From: Chlorohelix sp037138995 | GTDB taxonomy: Bacteria; Chloroflexota; Chloroflexia; Chloroheliales; Chloroheliaceae | Reading direction: 5' to 3' | Length of the DNA stretch: 64,000 bases | Assembly: GCF_037138995.1 (NCBI RefSeq) | Contig: NZ_JBAXHI010000008.1 | Coordinates: 67,742 to 131,741 of the forward strand | Made by a program: the position numbers and the translations under genes | The notes under the pieces: generated by a model | The model's database searches: none | What the model was told of the DNA's origin: nothing | What the model saw: the letters and a program-made list of their open reading frames with translations, nothing else | Shown: piece after piece, positions 50,519-59,869 of the stretch | Layout of the letters: every line of letters begins with the position of its first letter | Position numbering within the stretch: the stretch's first letter is position 1

Positions 50519-50609
50519 GGGGTTTTTTCTATATGAATAGGTGTTTTAGTCCTATAATTTGGAAACGGGCGCTAGAGATGCATGCGCCCGTCGGGTTTTG
50601 GGTAAAATT

Positions 50610-51563
50610 TCAGTCTGCCAGCAAATGTACCAGCAATCCTTTTTGAGCATGCAAACGATTCTCGGCTTGCTGGAAAACCGCGCTTTGCGACCCTTCCAAT
50701 ACTTCCTCGGTAACTTCATCGCCCCGGTGCGCTGGTAGGCAATGCAATATCAATGTGTCAGGTTTTGCCATTTCCAGCAAGCTAGAATTAATCTGGTAAG
50801 GCTTGAAAACGCGACGACGCAATTCAGCTTCGCTTTCCTGTCCCATACTAGCCCACACATCGGTGTAGATTACATCAGCCTCGGCTACTGCTTCTGGGCT
50901 GTTGCTAACCTTTACATAGCTATTACCGTTAGCGAGTTGGCGAGCTTGATATACGATTTCTTCATCGGGCCAATACTGGGGGGGAGTGATTATTGTAATG
51001 TTTATTCCGCTTAAAGCGGAAGCGAGCGCAAGGCTATGCGCCATATTGTTTCCATCCCCGATATAAGCCATTGTCAGCCCTTTGAGCTTGCCGAATCGCT
51101 CCCGGATGGTCAATAGATCGGCGAGCGCTTGACAGGGATGTTCCCGGTCGGTAAGACCGTTGATTAGAGGCTTACTAGAATAGTTGGCGAGTTCCACCAA
51201 GGTCGAATGGTCACGTACCCGCGCCAGAATACCGTCTGCCATGCTGCTGATAACCCGTGATACGTCGGAGGAAGTTTCGCGCTTGCCGAGTCCAATTTCG
51301 GTGGGCGCAAGATAAAAAGCGCGTCCGCCAAGTTGGTACATACCGATGTCGAAAGAAAGGCGCGTGCGTAACGAGGGATGCTCAAAAATCATCGCCAATG
51401 ACTTACCGTTCAGAATAGGGGTTGGTTCACCGCGTTTAAGTCGTGTCTTAATATCGAGCGCGGTATCCAACACCTGCGCCAGTTCTTGAGCGTTCAAGTC
51501 CGCAGACGAAAGTAGATGCCTACCCTTTAGAATGGGTATAAATGTAGCGTTATTGTCGTTCAT
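50610..51563 (-). CDS. argF: Ornithine carbamoyltransferase
   Basis: The enzyme makes citrulline from ornithine and carbamoyl phosphate. The 317-residue protein has the phosphate-binding motif FEHPSLRTRLSFDIGM, HPCQALADLLTI (carbamoyl site) and the ornithine-side HCLPAHRGDEVTEEV. MAYIGDGNNMAHSL also fits. SLRT rather than STRT at the carbamoyl-phosphate loop is a common variant. The start overlaps the argH stop by 14 bases, so the two are translationally coupled in the order argH-argF. Confidence 0.94.
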   Translation of the reverse strand: MNDNNATFIPILKGRHLLSSADLNAQELAQVLDTALDIKTRLKRGEPTPILNGKSLAMIFEHPSLRTRLSFDIGMYQLGGRAFYLAPTEIGLGKRETSSDVSRVISSMADGILARVRDHSTLVELANYSSKPLINGLTDREHPCQALADLLTIRERFGKLKGLTMAYIGDGNNMAHSLALASALSGINITIITPPQYWPDEEIVYQARQLANGNSYVKVSNSPEAVAEADVIYTDVWASMGQESEAELRRRVFKPYQINSSLLEMAKPDTLILHCLPAHRGDEVTEEVLEGSQSAVFQQAENRLHAQKGLLVHLLAD

Positions 51564-52968
51564 CTTGTCCTGTATTTTTCTCCTTCAACCAATCCCGTGT
51601 TTCCATTAGCAGATTTTCGGCAGCAGTAAGTGCATTGGCAACTTGTTCGGGGGCAGTTCCGCCGGTAGTCTTACGCGAGCCAAGGCTGGACTCAACCGTT
51701 ATCAGCAAAATATCTTCGTCAAATTCAGCGGCAAGCATCCGGTATTCTTCCAACTTTAGGTCTGCAAAGGTGCGCCCTTCTTCAACGCACTTTTTAACCA
51801 ATTTGCCCGATATTTCGTGTGCTTGCCGAAACGGGATGCCCTTTTTCACTAGATAATCGGCAATATCGGTGGCGGTAGCAAAACTACCTTGTGCGGCGCG
51901 ATAGAGCGTTCCAGTGCGGATTTGCATGGTGGCGACCATCCCGTTGAAAACGGTCAGGCTGTTAACCAAGGTTTCTACCGAATCAAAGAGCGGCTCTTTG
52001 TCTTCCTGCATATCCTTGTTATAAGCCAGCGGCAGCCCTTTGAGCATGGTTAATACCGATACCAGATTGCCTACCATACGCCCACTTTTACCGCGTACGA
52101 GTTCTGCCATATCAGGGTTTTTTTTCTGCGGCATGATGCTACTTCCGGTGCTGTAGGCATCATCCAGTTCGATGAAGCCGAACTCGCCGCTCGACCACAA
52201 AACAATTTCTTCGGAAAAACGGCTCAGATGCACCGCACAAAGAGCGGCGGCAGAGAGCGTTTCTACTACGAAATCGCGATCACTTACTGCATCAAGGCTG
52301 TTGCGGGTAATTGCGTTCATTCCCAGTTGTTCCGCCACATATTCGCGGTCGAGCGGGTAGGGTACGCCTGCCAACGCGCCACTGCCAAGCGGTGATACAT
52401 CGGTACGGGTATAGCAATCGTAAAAACGCCCGGCATCGCGTTGCAACATCTCGAAGTAAGCCAACAAATGGTGGGAAAGTAAAACAGGTTGCGCCCGCTG
52501 TAGATGGGTATAGCCGGGCATAATTACCCCGTGCCATTTTTGTGCCAGCTTTAGCAAGGTTTCTTGCAAATTGGCGATGCGCTCAACAATCGTCACAATT
52601 GCTGAGCAGGTATAGAGGCGCACGTCCAAGGCTACTTGATCGTTGCGACTACGCCCTGTATGAAGCCGTCCGGCAGCAGACCCGATTTCTTCTGCCAGTA
52701 CCGCTTCAATGTTCATGTGAATATCTTCGCGGTCGAGCCTGAACTCAAATTCGCCTTGTTCGATACGAGCGCGGATTTTTTCCAGCCCTGCAATTATTGT
52801 ATTCGAGTCTTCGGGCGAAATGATGCTCTGTTTTGCCAGCATACGGGCATGAGCGATAGAACCGGCAATGTCCTGTCGGTATAGGTTGCGGTCAAAAGGA
52901 ATCGAAGCCCCGAACTCTTCGGCGGTTTTATCAACCTCTTTACCGAAGCGTCCTCCCCACAATTTCAT
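51550..52968 (-). CDS. argH: Argininosuccinate lyase
   Basis: The enzyme splits argininosuccinate into arginine and fumarate. The 472-residue protein has MKLWGGRFGKEV, HTGRSRNDQVALDVRLY, the fumarase/aspartase-superfamily signature GSSIMPQKKNPDMAELV, and the catalytic region TRNSLDAVSDRDFVVETL. ATG 52968 is chosen because AGGATAAT precedes it; the in-frame ATG four codons earlier is itself part of that site. The fumarate it releases connects to the fumarase elsewhere in the window. It overlaps argF by 14 bases. Confidence 0.95.
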   Translation of the reverse strand: MKLWGGRFGKEVDKTAEEFGASIPFDRNLYRQDIAGSIAHARMLAKQSIISPEDSNTIIAGLEKIRARIEQGEFEFRLDREDIHMNIEAVLAEEIGSAAGRLHTGRSRNDQVALDVRLYTCSAIVTIVERIANLQETLLKLAQKWHGVIMPGYTHLQRAQPVLLSHHLLAYFEMLQRDAGRFYDCYTRTDVSPLGSGALAGVPYPLDREYVAEQLGMNAITRNSLDAVSDRDFVVETLSAAALCAVHLSRFSEEIVLWSSGEFGFIELDDAYSTGSSIMPQKKNPDMAELVRGKSGRMVGNLVSVLTMLKGLPLAYNKDMQEDKEPLFDSVETLVNSLTVFNGMVATMQIRTGTLYRAAQGSFATATDIADYLVKKGIPFRQAHEISGKLVKKCVEEGRTFADLKLEEYRMLAAEFDEDILLITVESSLGSRKTTGGTAPEQVANALTAAENLLMETRDWLKEKNTGQDERQ

Positions 52969-53026
52969 TATTATCCTCATTAGAAATCAGAAGCCGGTCA
53001 ACAAGCGTCAAATTCCGACTTCCAGC

Positions 53027-54529
53027 TTAATTGCCGAAAGCATACAAACGGTTATCAAAACAGGTGAAATAAATCTTCCCGTTAGCAGCCGCAGGTGCAG
53101 AGGCTATTATATCATCTGCCTGATAATCCCACTTTTTCTTGCCTGTCGCAGTCTCAAGGGCGTAGAACCGGCTGTCATTAGAGCCGAAGAAGACGGTATC
53201 GCTTGCCACCAGAGGAGAGGAAGCCACACCATCTCCTGTCTGAAATTCCCATATTTTTGCCCCGCTTGTGGCATCTAGCGCGTAAAACTTCTTATCGAAA
53301 GAGCCGATAAAGACTTTCCCACCTGCCACTGCCGCCGAAGAACGAATCGCTGCGCCCGTTTTGAACTCCCATTTCTGTGCGCCAGTGTTTATATCCAGCG
53401 CGTGAACGCTGCTGTCGTCCGCTCCGAAATATGCCAACCCATTGGAAACGGCGGGGGAGGAGGCAATGCCTTTCTTGCCCGGCACTTCGTAAGTCCATTT
53501 GACTTTGCAAGTGGCGGTATCCATAGCGATAAAACGTCCGTCATTGACCCCAAAAAGGGCAAGATTATTGACTATTGCAGGGCTACCCGTAACACCGTTA
53601 TTGAAGGGTTGTCCAAGCGAAAGAGCGCAGCGTTTCTGCCCAGTATTGGCATCCACAACATAGAAACTACCATCTTGCCCGCCAAAGTAAACCGCGCCGT
53701 TGATTATCTGTGGCGACCCGGTAATCGGCGAAAGGGTTGGGAAATCCCATTTCTTTTTCTGGGTAGTCAGGTCAATTGCGTAAAAGAAGCCGTTTTGTGA
53801 GCCAAAATAAATGGTGTTTCCGGCTACAGCGGGTGTACCAACGATAGGTCCAGAGGTAAAGAACCACTTTTTATCGCCAGTCTTTATATCAATAGCATAG
53901 AGAGCACCATAATCTGAGCCAAGATAAATAGTGTCGCCCACAATTACAGGCGAGCCGGGTAACTCTTGCCCGTAAGTTTTTGCCCATAAGCGGTTGAGAG
54001 GAGTGTTAATTTTAGCGTCAAATGCACGAGTTCTACCGGGATTCAAGCCGCTATTGGGCCAGCTTTGACCGCTGCTATCTCCGCTACTCTGGGCGGCAGG
54101 TCCGGTTGGGGTGGGCGGGAGCGGCACGGAAGTGCTTAAATCTAGGTCGGTTGCCATTGTTGCGATAGCGTTAGCGGTCTGGAGATTACCAACATTCAGA
54201 CCGTTGTTACCCACCAGTGGAGCAGGTGTGCTACGTGCTGCCTGAGAAGCACTGGTAGCAATATTACCGGCAGAGTTGGAAGTGAGGATAAGGAAGAAAG
54301 CAATAATCAACGCCACCAGTGCCAGGGCTAGGGCAATTTCAAGACCGCGACCTTGTTTTCCCCCCGTGTCCTTGCTTTCCGATTTAGTGATTGGAACAGC
54401 GGAGTTACCCTGTTTAGCTGAGGCATCCCGAACTAACACCGCTTGACGATTTTCCGGTTGGTCGGTATCGAGTTCAACACCGGGTTGCTTGGATTTCGGT
54501 TTGGCTTTTTTGTCGGGTTTATTTTCCAA
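53027..54529 (-). CDS. Membrane-anchored PQQ-like beta-propeller protein
   Basis: The 500-residue protein has a charged N-terminus of about 65 residues, one membrane helix (GLEIALALALVALIIAFFLIL), a Pro/Ser-rich linker, and then eight tandem repeats of about 40 residues. Each repeat has the form xVYFGSxDGxFYAIDxxTGxKKW, the PQQ/quinoprotein-like propeller blade. The residues that bind pyrroloquinoline quinone are not recognisable, so this is a BamB-like scaffold or sensor rather than a dehydrogenase. It lies between argG and argH on the same strand, separated from argG by a terminator and from argH by 58 bases. Confidence 0.82.
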   Translation of the reverse strand: MENKPDKKAKPKSKQPGVELDTDQPENRQAVLVRDASAKQGNSAVPITKSESKDTGGKQGRGLEIALALALVALIIAFFLILTSNSAGNIATSASQAARSTPAPLVGNNGLNVGNLQTANAIATMATDLDLSTSVPLPPTPTGPAAQSSGDSSGQSWPNSGLNPGRTRAFDAKINTPLNRLWAKTYGQELPGSPVIVGDTIYLGSDYGALYAIDIKTGDKKWFFTSGPIVGTPAVAGNTIYFGSQNGFFYAIDLTTQKKKWDFPTLSPITGSPQIINGAVYFGGQDGSFYVVDANTGQKRCALSLGQPFNNGVTGSPAIVNNLALFGVNDGRFIAMDTATCKVKWTYEVPGKKGIASSPAVSNGLAYFGADDSSVHALDINTGAQKWEFKTGAAIRSSAAVAGGKVFIGSFDKKFYALDATSGAKIWEFQTGDGVASSPLVASDTVFFGSNDSRFYALETATGKKKWDYQADDIIASAPAAANGKIYFTCFDNRLYAFGN

Positions 54530-54586
54530 AGCCGTTCTCCTTTTTCTACTTCAATATGGGCGAGAAACTTGCCATTTTTTACTAAT

Positions 54587-54614
54587 AAAAAACGCCAGAA
54601 TATTACTTCTGGCG
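54587..54614 (-). terminator. Intrinsic terminator of argG
   Basis: CGCCAGAA and TTCTGGCG form a perfect 8-bp stem with a six-base loop. Read on the minus strand it is followed by six T residues, 12 bases past the argG stop. Confidence 0.85.
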
Positions 54615-54625
54615 CGTCATATTTC

Positions 54626-55900
54626 CTATTTCTTTTCTTCTTCGGAATGGGTATCAGGCGATACTGCATCAGGTGATGCCAACGATAGCATTTCGCCCTG
54701 AGTGCGCCCTGCCAGTTGGATTTGCGATTGGTTACGCAAGGATAGCCCGAAGATGTTGATAAAGCCTACCGAGGCTTCGTGTTTGAACTGGTCGCCTTTG
54801 TCGTAGGTTGCCAACGCGAAGTTATAGAGTGATTTAGGCGAATCACAGGAGGCTTTTATCACGTTGCCCTTGAATAGTTTGACCGTAACCGTACCGCTGA
54901 CATAGCGTTGGCTGCTGGCTACATATGCGGCAAGGTCTTGATGGAGTGGGCTGAACCATAAGCCGTTATAAACCAAATCGCCGTATTCGGCGGCTACCCG
55001 TGTTTTGAAACGTGCCGAGTCTTTAGTTAGGGTGAGGTCTTCCAGCCAACGGTGGGCGCGGTGCAGAACAATTGCAGCGGGCGCTTCATAAATTTCGCGA
55101 CTCTTGATACCCACCAGACGGTTCTCAATGTGGTCAATACGACCAATTCCATGCCGTCCGGCAATTTCATGTAGTTTGGTAATCAGGGTCACTCCATCCA
55201 TACGCTCGCCATTTAGAGCGATAGGGATACCGCGCTCAAACTGAATTTCCACGTATTCGGCTATATCGGGTTGCTTGTCCGGGCTTGCCGTCCACTCATA
55301 GACTTCTTCGAGTGGCTCGTTGCGAGGGTCTTCCAGCGGACCCGCTTCCACGCTGCGACCCCACAGGTTCTGATCAACGCTGTAGCGTTTTTGGCTGACC
55401 GAGAGCAAAGGAATGTTATTTTGGGCAGCATACTCGATTTCTTCATCGCGAGTCATGCGCCATTCACGCACCGGAGCAATAATTTTCAAATCTGGCGCCA
55501 GCACGTTTACCGAAATGTCAAAGCGCACCTGATCGTTGCCTTTTCCGGTACAGCCGTGTGCTACCGCTGTAGCACCTTCCTCACGCGCTACCTGCACCAG
55601 ATTCCAAGCGATTAGTGGGCGTGCCAGCGCGGTTGCCAATGGGTATTCGCCTTCGTATAATGCGCCTGCCTGAAGCGCGGGCCAGATGAAGTATTTGACG
55701 AATTCTTCTTTGACATCGCGCACCAAGGCGTTAACTGCGCCGATTTCAAGCGCACGCTTGCGGATGGATTCAAGGTCGCGGTCATTCGCGCCCACATCTA
55801 CGGTGAGCGTAACCACTTCCATATCGTATTTTTCTTTAATCCATTTGATGGCAACGCTGGTGTCAAGACCACCGCTATATGCCAGTACAACCTTCTGCAT
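54626..55900 (-). CDS. argG: Argininosuccinate synthase
   Basis: The enzyme joins citrulline and aspartate using ATP. The 424-residue protein begins VVLAYSGGLDTSVAIKWIKE, the PP-loop ATP-binding motif. AHGCTGKGNDQVRFDI, the Asp-binding region EYPLATALARPLIAW, and GRHGIGRIDHIENRLVGIKSREIYEAPAA in outline are all family-typical. The C-terminal 25 residues (EMLSLASPDAVSPDTHSEEEKK in outline) are an acidic extension. GAGGAGAA lies upstream of the ATG. It has its own terminator, so argG and argHF can be expressed separately. Confidence 0.96.
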   Translation of the reverse strand: MQKVVLAYSGGLDTSVAIKWIKEKYDMEVVTLTVDVGANDRDLESIRKRALEIGAVNALVRDVKEEFVKYFIWPALQAGALYEGEYPLATALARPLIAWNLVQVAREEGATAVAHGCTGKGNDQVRFDISVNVLAPDLKIIAPVREWRMTRDEEIEYAAQNNIPLLSVSQKRYSVDQNLWGRSVEAGPLEDPRNEPLEEVYEWTASPDKQPDIAEYVEIQFERGIPIALNGERMDGVTLITKLHEIAGRHGIGRIDHIENRLVGIKSREIYEAPAAIVLHRAHRWLEDLTLTKDSARFKTRVAAEYGDLVYNGLWFSPLHQDLAAYVASSQRYVSGTVTVKLFKGNVIKASCDSPKSLYNFALATYDKGDQFKHEASVGFINIFGLSLRNQSQIQLAGRTQGEMLSLASPDAVSPDTHSEEEKK

Positions 55901-55995
55901 TGTTCTCTCGTTCTCCTCGCAGAAATAATAATTATGTTATGTAATTGTAATAGGTTGATTGTAGCATAAGGGACATATCACATGCAATATATCCC

Positions 55996-56673
55996 TTAGC
56001 TTTGTGAAAGAAGGCGGTTTATTGTCTCAATTGTAATTCCCTCCAGCGATGGCACTACTAGGTTCGCACCTGCTGCCCGTAAACTATCTTCGCTGTGATG
56101 CCCTACAAAGGTGATAGCAATGCTTTTCATACCCCCGGCTGTCGCCGCTTCGATGCCAGCTACCGCATCTTCCATAACTAAACAGTTCTGGGGAGGGACT
56201 CCCATTCTTTGTGCTGCTACCAGAAAGACTTCCGGGTCTGGCTTACCTTGTTTAGTATCTTCCATACCGACAATAGCTTGAAAATACGGTAGGCTTCCGG
56301 TAATTTCGGTAATCATTTCGAGGTTTTTATGGGGTGCGCTACTGCCAAGTGCCTGTTTATAACCAGCAGCTTTCAATCCATCCAGCAATTCGCGCACACC
56401 GGGCAATAAATCAATCCCGTGACGCGCTTCTGCTCGATAATAAAGCTCTTTTTGCTCGCCCAATTGCGCTATTTCTTCGGGGGTGTGTCCGGGAAAAAGC
56501 GAGCCGATGATTTCAGGGTTGCGTCTGCCGAAGGTAGCGGTAAAATCATCGCGGGTAAAGGGCATCTTCAAGTCCTGTGCCAATTGCACCCATGCATTAA
56601 AATGAAGTTCTCCGGTATCCACTAGCGTACCATCTACATCCCAAATCACCGCGTATAGGTTCTGATTAGACAA
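55996..56673 (-). CDS. HAD-superfamily phosphatase, beta-phosphoglucomutase-like
   Basis: The 225-residue protein shows HAD motif I VIWDVDGTLVDTGELHFNAW, a four-helix cap (TFGRRNPEIIGSLFPGHTPE), motif II LGSSAPHKNLEMI, and motif III plus IV in KPDPEVFLVAAQRMGV and CLVMEDAVAGIEAATAGGM. The D-x-D-G-T-L-V-D-T and cap-domain residues match beta-phosphoglucomutase and related sugar-phosphate phosphatases; exact substrate undetermined. It is monocistronic, between argG and the FetAB exporter. Confidence 0.87.
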   Translation of the reverse strand: MSNQNLYAVIWDVDGTLVDTGELHFNAWVQLAQDLKMPFTRDDFTATFGRRNPEIIGSLFPGHTPEEIAQLGEQKELYYRAEARHGIDLLPGVRELLDGLKAAGYKQALGSSAPHKNLEMITEITGSLPYFQAIVGMEDTKQGKPDPEVFLVAAQRMGVPPQNCLVMEDAVAGIEAATAGGMKSIAITFVGHHSEDSLRAAGANLVVPSLEGITIETINRLLSQS

Positions 56674-56808
56674 AGCTAACTTCCTTACTTAAAGATACTC
56701 ATAAAAATGAACTAAAATAACAGGCTAGATTATACTACTTTCCACCTAAAACGACATAGGCGAAATCTACTATTAAGATAACATACGCAATACCAGAATG
56801 TTATTTCT

Positions 56809-57612
56809 TTACTGCTTCTTAGCAGCTTCATTCGGGCGCAAGATTAGTTGTTGGGCAGTGGAAAAGGTTTTGGCACGAATAAGCAATACTGAGGCAATTG
56901 CTGTTAAACCTGAAGCGGCGTAAATCATGGCGATAACTGCAAACTGGTAGATAGCGGCGTAAATTGGGTCACTTCCCGCTAGTATCATTCCGGTCATTAA
57001 GCCCGGTATCCACACAATGCCCAAAGAACTGAGATTATCAATACGCGGTATCAGGCTGGAATGAACCGCCGATTGTATGTAAGGTGCGACCATTGTTTCA
57101 GGTTTGGCTCCAAGCGCTAAACCCGCTTCAATGAGTCCGACATGTGCCTTTACATCTGAGTTATAACGCTCTAACGCTTGCGCTCCGGCATTCATAGCGT
57201 TGGCGACTAGCATACTTCCCACCGGAATAACCGAAATAGAGGAGCAATCAATCACTCCAATTAATACCATCAATAAAATAACCAAACCTGCGCCAAGCCC
57301 GATTCCATAGAACGAAGCCCAGAATGTTCCGGGTATAGTTTTGGTTCGTTGGTAGTTCATGGTTGAAGCAGCAAGAATCATTGCCAGCAATATAAATATG
57401 CTGAGCCAATCCGGTCCTTTCAATACAAATACCAGTACCACCCCCACCAGCACTATTTGTACTATCCCGCGAATTAGCGCAACGATTACTTCTCTTTCGA
57501 GGTGGATTTTCTGCCAACGTGCGCCTAAAGTAACCAACAAAACCAGTGTAACTGTTGCGACCACTTGAAAAATTCCCAGCATCAACTGATCTTTAAACAA
57601 GTTGCTAAGCAT
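56809..57612 (-). CDS. fetB: FetB-type ABC transporter permease (UPF0014)
   Basis: The 267-residue membrane protein has about seven helices and the UPF0014/FetB signature stretches SVIPVGSMLVANAMNAGAQAL and LGIVWIPGLMTGMILAGSDPIYAAIYQF in outline. FetAB of E. coli exports iron and contributes to peroxide tolerance; the same role is likely but inferred. Its start overlaps the stop of the ATPase gene by eight bases, so they are translationally coupled. Confidence 0.9.
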   Translation of the reverse strand: MLSNLFKDQLMLGIFQVVATVTLVLLVTLGARWQKIHLEREVIVALIRGIVQIVLVGVVLVFVLKGPDWLSIFILLAMILAASTMNYQRTKTIPGTFWASFYGIGLGAGLVILLMVLIGVIDCSSISVIPVGSMLVANAMNAGAQALERYNSDVKAHVGLIEAGLALGAKPETMVAPYIQSAVHSSLIPRIDNLSSLGIVWIPGLMTGMILAGSDPIYAAIYQFAVIAMIYAASGLTAIASVLLIRAKTFSTAQQLILRPNEAAKKQ

Positions 57613-58273
57613 GTATAATTTCCTCTACTGTGCCAATTGCAGCTAATTTTCCTTTAACCAGATACAAAGCGCGGTTGGCAATTCTGGCAGCTTGCGCCAT
57701 ATTATGGGTGATGATAAGGCAAGTTAGGTTTTCTTCTGCAATAATATTGCTCAAGAGGGTTTCCACTTCATGCTCAGCCTCTGAGTCAAGCGCGGAGGTT
57801 GGTTCATCCAGCAGTAATATTTTTGGTGAGTTAGCCAGAGTGCGTGCCAGCGAAACTCTTTGAGCTTCACCGCCAGAAAGATTGTTAATATTACGTTCCT
57901 GATAGCCGGGCAACCCCACTCTTTCCAAAAGCCAGCTAATTCTTTCAGAACTGAGGGTTATTCCGCGCTGGCGAGGTCCAAAACTGATATTCTCTGCAAT
58001 TGAACCGGGGAAAAGATAGGGTACTTGCGAGACCATCCCGATTTGCTGGCGTATAATTGAAGGAGGTAAAGTTCTGTAATCTTTGCCTTCATAATAAACA
58101 GTGCCTGAAGTTGGCTCATCCAACCGATTAATCAATCTTAAAAAGGTGGTTTTTCCTGCTCCGCTTGGTCCGATAATTGCCAGAACTTCGCCCTGTTCTA
58201 CTTGGATGTTTATATTTTCGATTAGGATTTTATCCGCAATTTGCCGACTGAGGTTTTTTGTCTCGATTATCAT
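57605..58273 (-). CDS. fetA: FetA-type ABC transporter ATP-binding protein
   Basis: The 222-residue ATPase has Walker A IIGPSGAGKTTFLRLIN near residue 35, Q-loop QQIGMVSQVPYLFPGSI, signature NLSGGEAQRVSLARTLA, Walker B ILLLDEPTSALD and the switch His in CLIITHNMAQAARIA. It pairs with the overlapping permease gene. ATG 58273 is chosen because ABC homology begins there (IIETKNLSRQI); the longer frame adds 15 unrelated residues. A GGAAAAA stretch is the only ribosome-binding candidate. Confidence 0.9.
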   Translation of the reverse strand: MIIETKNLSRQIADKILIENINIQVEQGEVLAIIGPSGAGKTTFLRLINRLDEPTSGTVYYEGKDYRTLPPSIIRQQIGMVSQVPYLFPGSIAENISFGPRQRGITLSSERISWLLERVGLPGYQERNINNLSGGEAQRVSLARTLANSPKILLLDEPTSALDSEAEHEVETLLSNIIAEENLTCLIITHNMAQAARIANRALYLVKGKLAAIGTVEEIIHA

Positions 58274-58522
58274 AATTTGTATTTTTTCCGGTTTGTAAAT
58301 AAAAGATACGCTGCACAATTATAATCCTTTTGAACTTACATTTTTACACTTATTAATCCAAATCAAAAGCGTTTGACTACACCGGGCTGCCCGGCAACCG
58401 TTCATCAGTTTGTACCTGTACATAGCCTCAACAAATATTCGGTTTAGTATTGTCGAAAAAGCATGATAAAGCACACAAAATCACAAAATCGTATAAGATG
58501 ACCACCTTGCGTGGGCGTGTTA

Positions 58523-58540
58523 TAATGTTAAATAACATTA
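58523..58540 (+). promoter_or_regulatory. 18-bp palindrome overlapping a -10 box upstream of the TPR genes
   Basis: TAATGTTAAATAACATTA has perfect 8-bp arms with a two-base centre. It overlaps TATAAT at 58521-58526, the likely -10 box, and a further half-site TAACAT follows at 58543. A dimeric repressor binding there would control the downstream operon. The -35 box is unclear. Confidence 0.5.
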
Positions 58541-58588
58541 CATAACATGTGTTTGCCATTGGCTGCAAATTCCGAAAGGTGGAAATCA

Positions 58589-59779
58589 TTGACTATCGGC
58601 AATTCCTCCAAGCAACTGCAAGAAGGCATCCAGAAGGTTAAAGATGGAAGCCTCGAAGATGCTTATAATATTTTCAGAAAATTAACCGACAAGGATCCCA
58701 ACAACGAGTTTGCTTGGATCTGGCTTGCTACTACCTCCACCAATCCGGCAGAGAAACGCAGCGCACTCGGACATGCTTTGGATATAAATCCGAATAGCAG
58801 CCATGCTAAAGATGCTTTGCTCGACCTGGATATGAAAATGCGTGCCGCACAGCCATCCGAACCTCCCTTTAGCCTACCGCCCTTGCCTGGTAATCCTCCA
58901 ATCGGCATTCCTCCCGAAAATGATGACCCGTTGGCAACTTTAAGGGCAACTCCCGGCAGCAAAAAAAATAAGAAACAAAAGAAAACTGCTGCGACTAAAG
59001 GAAGTACCCAGCAGCCCGGCAAAAAAGGTTCTCGCCGGTTCAGGCTGGCGGTATTCGCGATTGCGGTTGCGATTCTGGTATTGTCAATTGCTTTTGTGGT
59101 CACGCAAAACCAAAATAATACCCAGACGGTTGCCACTGATGAGAACACCACTCCAACCGTGATAATAACTACAACTGTTACTACTCCTGTGCCTTCTGAA
59201 ACTACTGCGGAGGTTACACCTACGGTTCGGAGTGAAACTGTTGCTGTTACTACCCAATCCGCTGTTCAGGCAACTACTGTAGTGGCGGGGCAATCTGGTA
59301 CAGGTGGAACAGCCGCCGACAGAATCGATAAATTGGTGCTGGCTAGTCGGAAAAGTGCGGATGCAGGAGATTTTAAAGCGGCGGTTGCTTCTCTTAACGA
59401 GGCATTAGGAATAGAACCGCGCAATATTCCCGCCAATTTTGAGCTTGGCTTAACCTATATGCACGCTCCTGATGACCAGTCGGTGGGTGGCGGCAACCGC
59501 TTTGAAGCAGCCACACAATCTTTCAAACGTGTAACTGAACAGGCTCCGATTTGGGCGGGAGGATGGGCTAGATACGGTGAGGCTCTATCTGCACGTGGGG
59601 ATGTGCCGGGTGCAATCAAGGCATTGGCACGCAGCCTTGAGCTTGACCCAAATGGAGCGGAAAGATGGCTGACGCTGGCAGTATTGTACGAGCGCAATAA
59701 CCAACAAGCTGAGGCGGGCTATGCTCGTCAGCGAGCGCAAGGTATCAATGCTACGCCACCGCCGGGTGCGCCCCGCTAA
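58589..59779 (+). CDS. TPR protein with a membrane helix and exported C-terminal repeat domain
   Basis: From TTG 58589 the protein is 396 residues. A cytosolic N-terminal TPR pair (EGIQKVKDGSLEDAYNIFRKL, FAWIWLATTSTNPAEKRSAL) is followed by a Pro- and Lys-rich linker and one membrane helix (FRLAVFAIAVAILVLSIAFVV). Next come a Thr/Val-rich linker and a second set of TPRs (AGDFKAAVASLNEALGIEPRNI, GAIKALARSLELDPNGAERW). So repeats lie on both sides of the membrane. The TTG has AAGGTGG eight bases upstream and matches where the downstream relative starts; ATG 58547 is the alternative. It shares its N-terminal module with the next gene. Confidence 0.75.
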   Translation: MTIGNSSKQLQEGIQKVKDGSLEDAYNIFRKLTDKDPNNEFAWIWLATTSTNPAEKRSALGHALDINPNSSHAKDALLDLDMKMRAAQPSEPPFSLPPLPGNPPIGIPPENDDPLATLRATPGSKKNKKQKKTAATKGSTQQPGKKGSRRFRLAVFAIAVAILVLSIAFVVTQNQNNTQTVATDENTTPTVIITTTVTTPVPSETTAEVTPTVRSETVAVTTQSAVQATTVVAGQSGTGGTAADRIDKLVLASRKSADAGDFKAAVASLNEALGIEPRNIPANFELGLTYMHAPDDQSVGGGNRFEAATQSFKRVTEQAPIWAGGWARYGEALSARGDVPGAIKALARSLELDPNGAERWLTLAVLYERNNQQAEAGYARQRAQGINATPPPGAPR

Positions 59780-59869
59780 AAAATAGGATTTATGCCTTTA
59801 GGCAAAGATTCTTATAACTGTATCAATAAATTTTCTCCGACAACCCGACAATCTAGGAGAAACACATAA

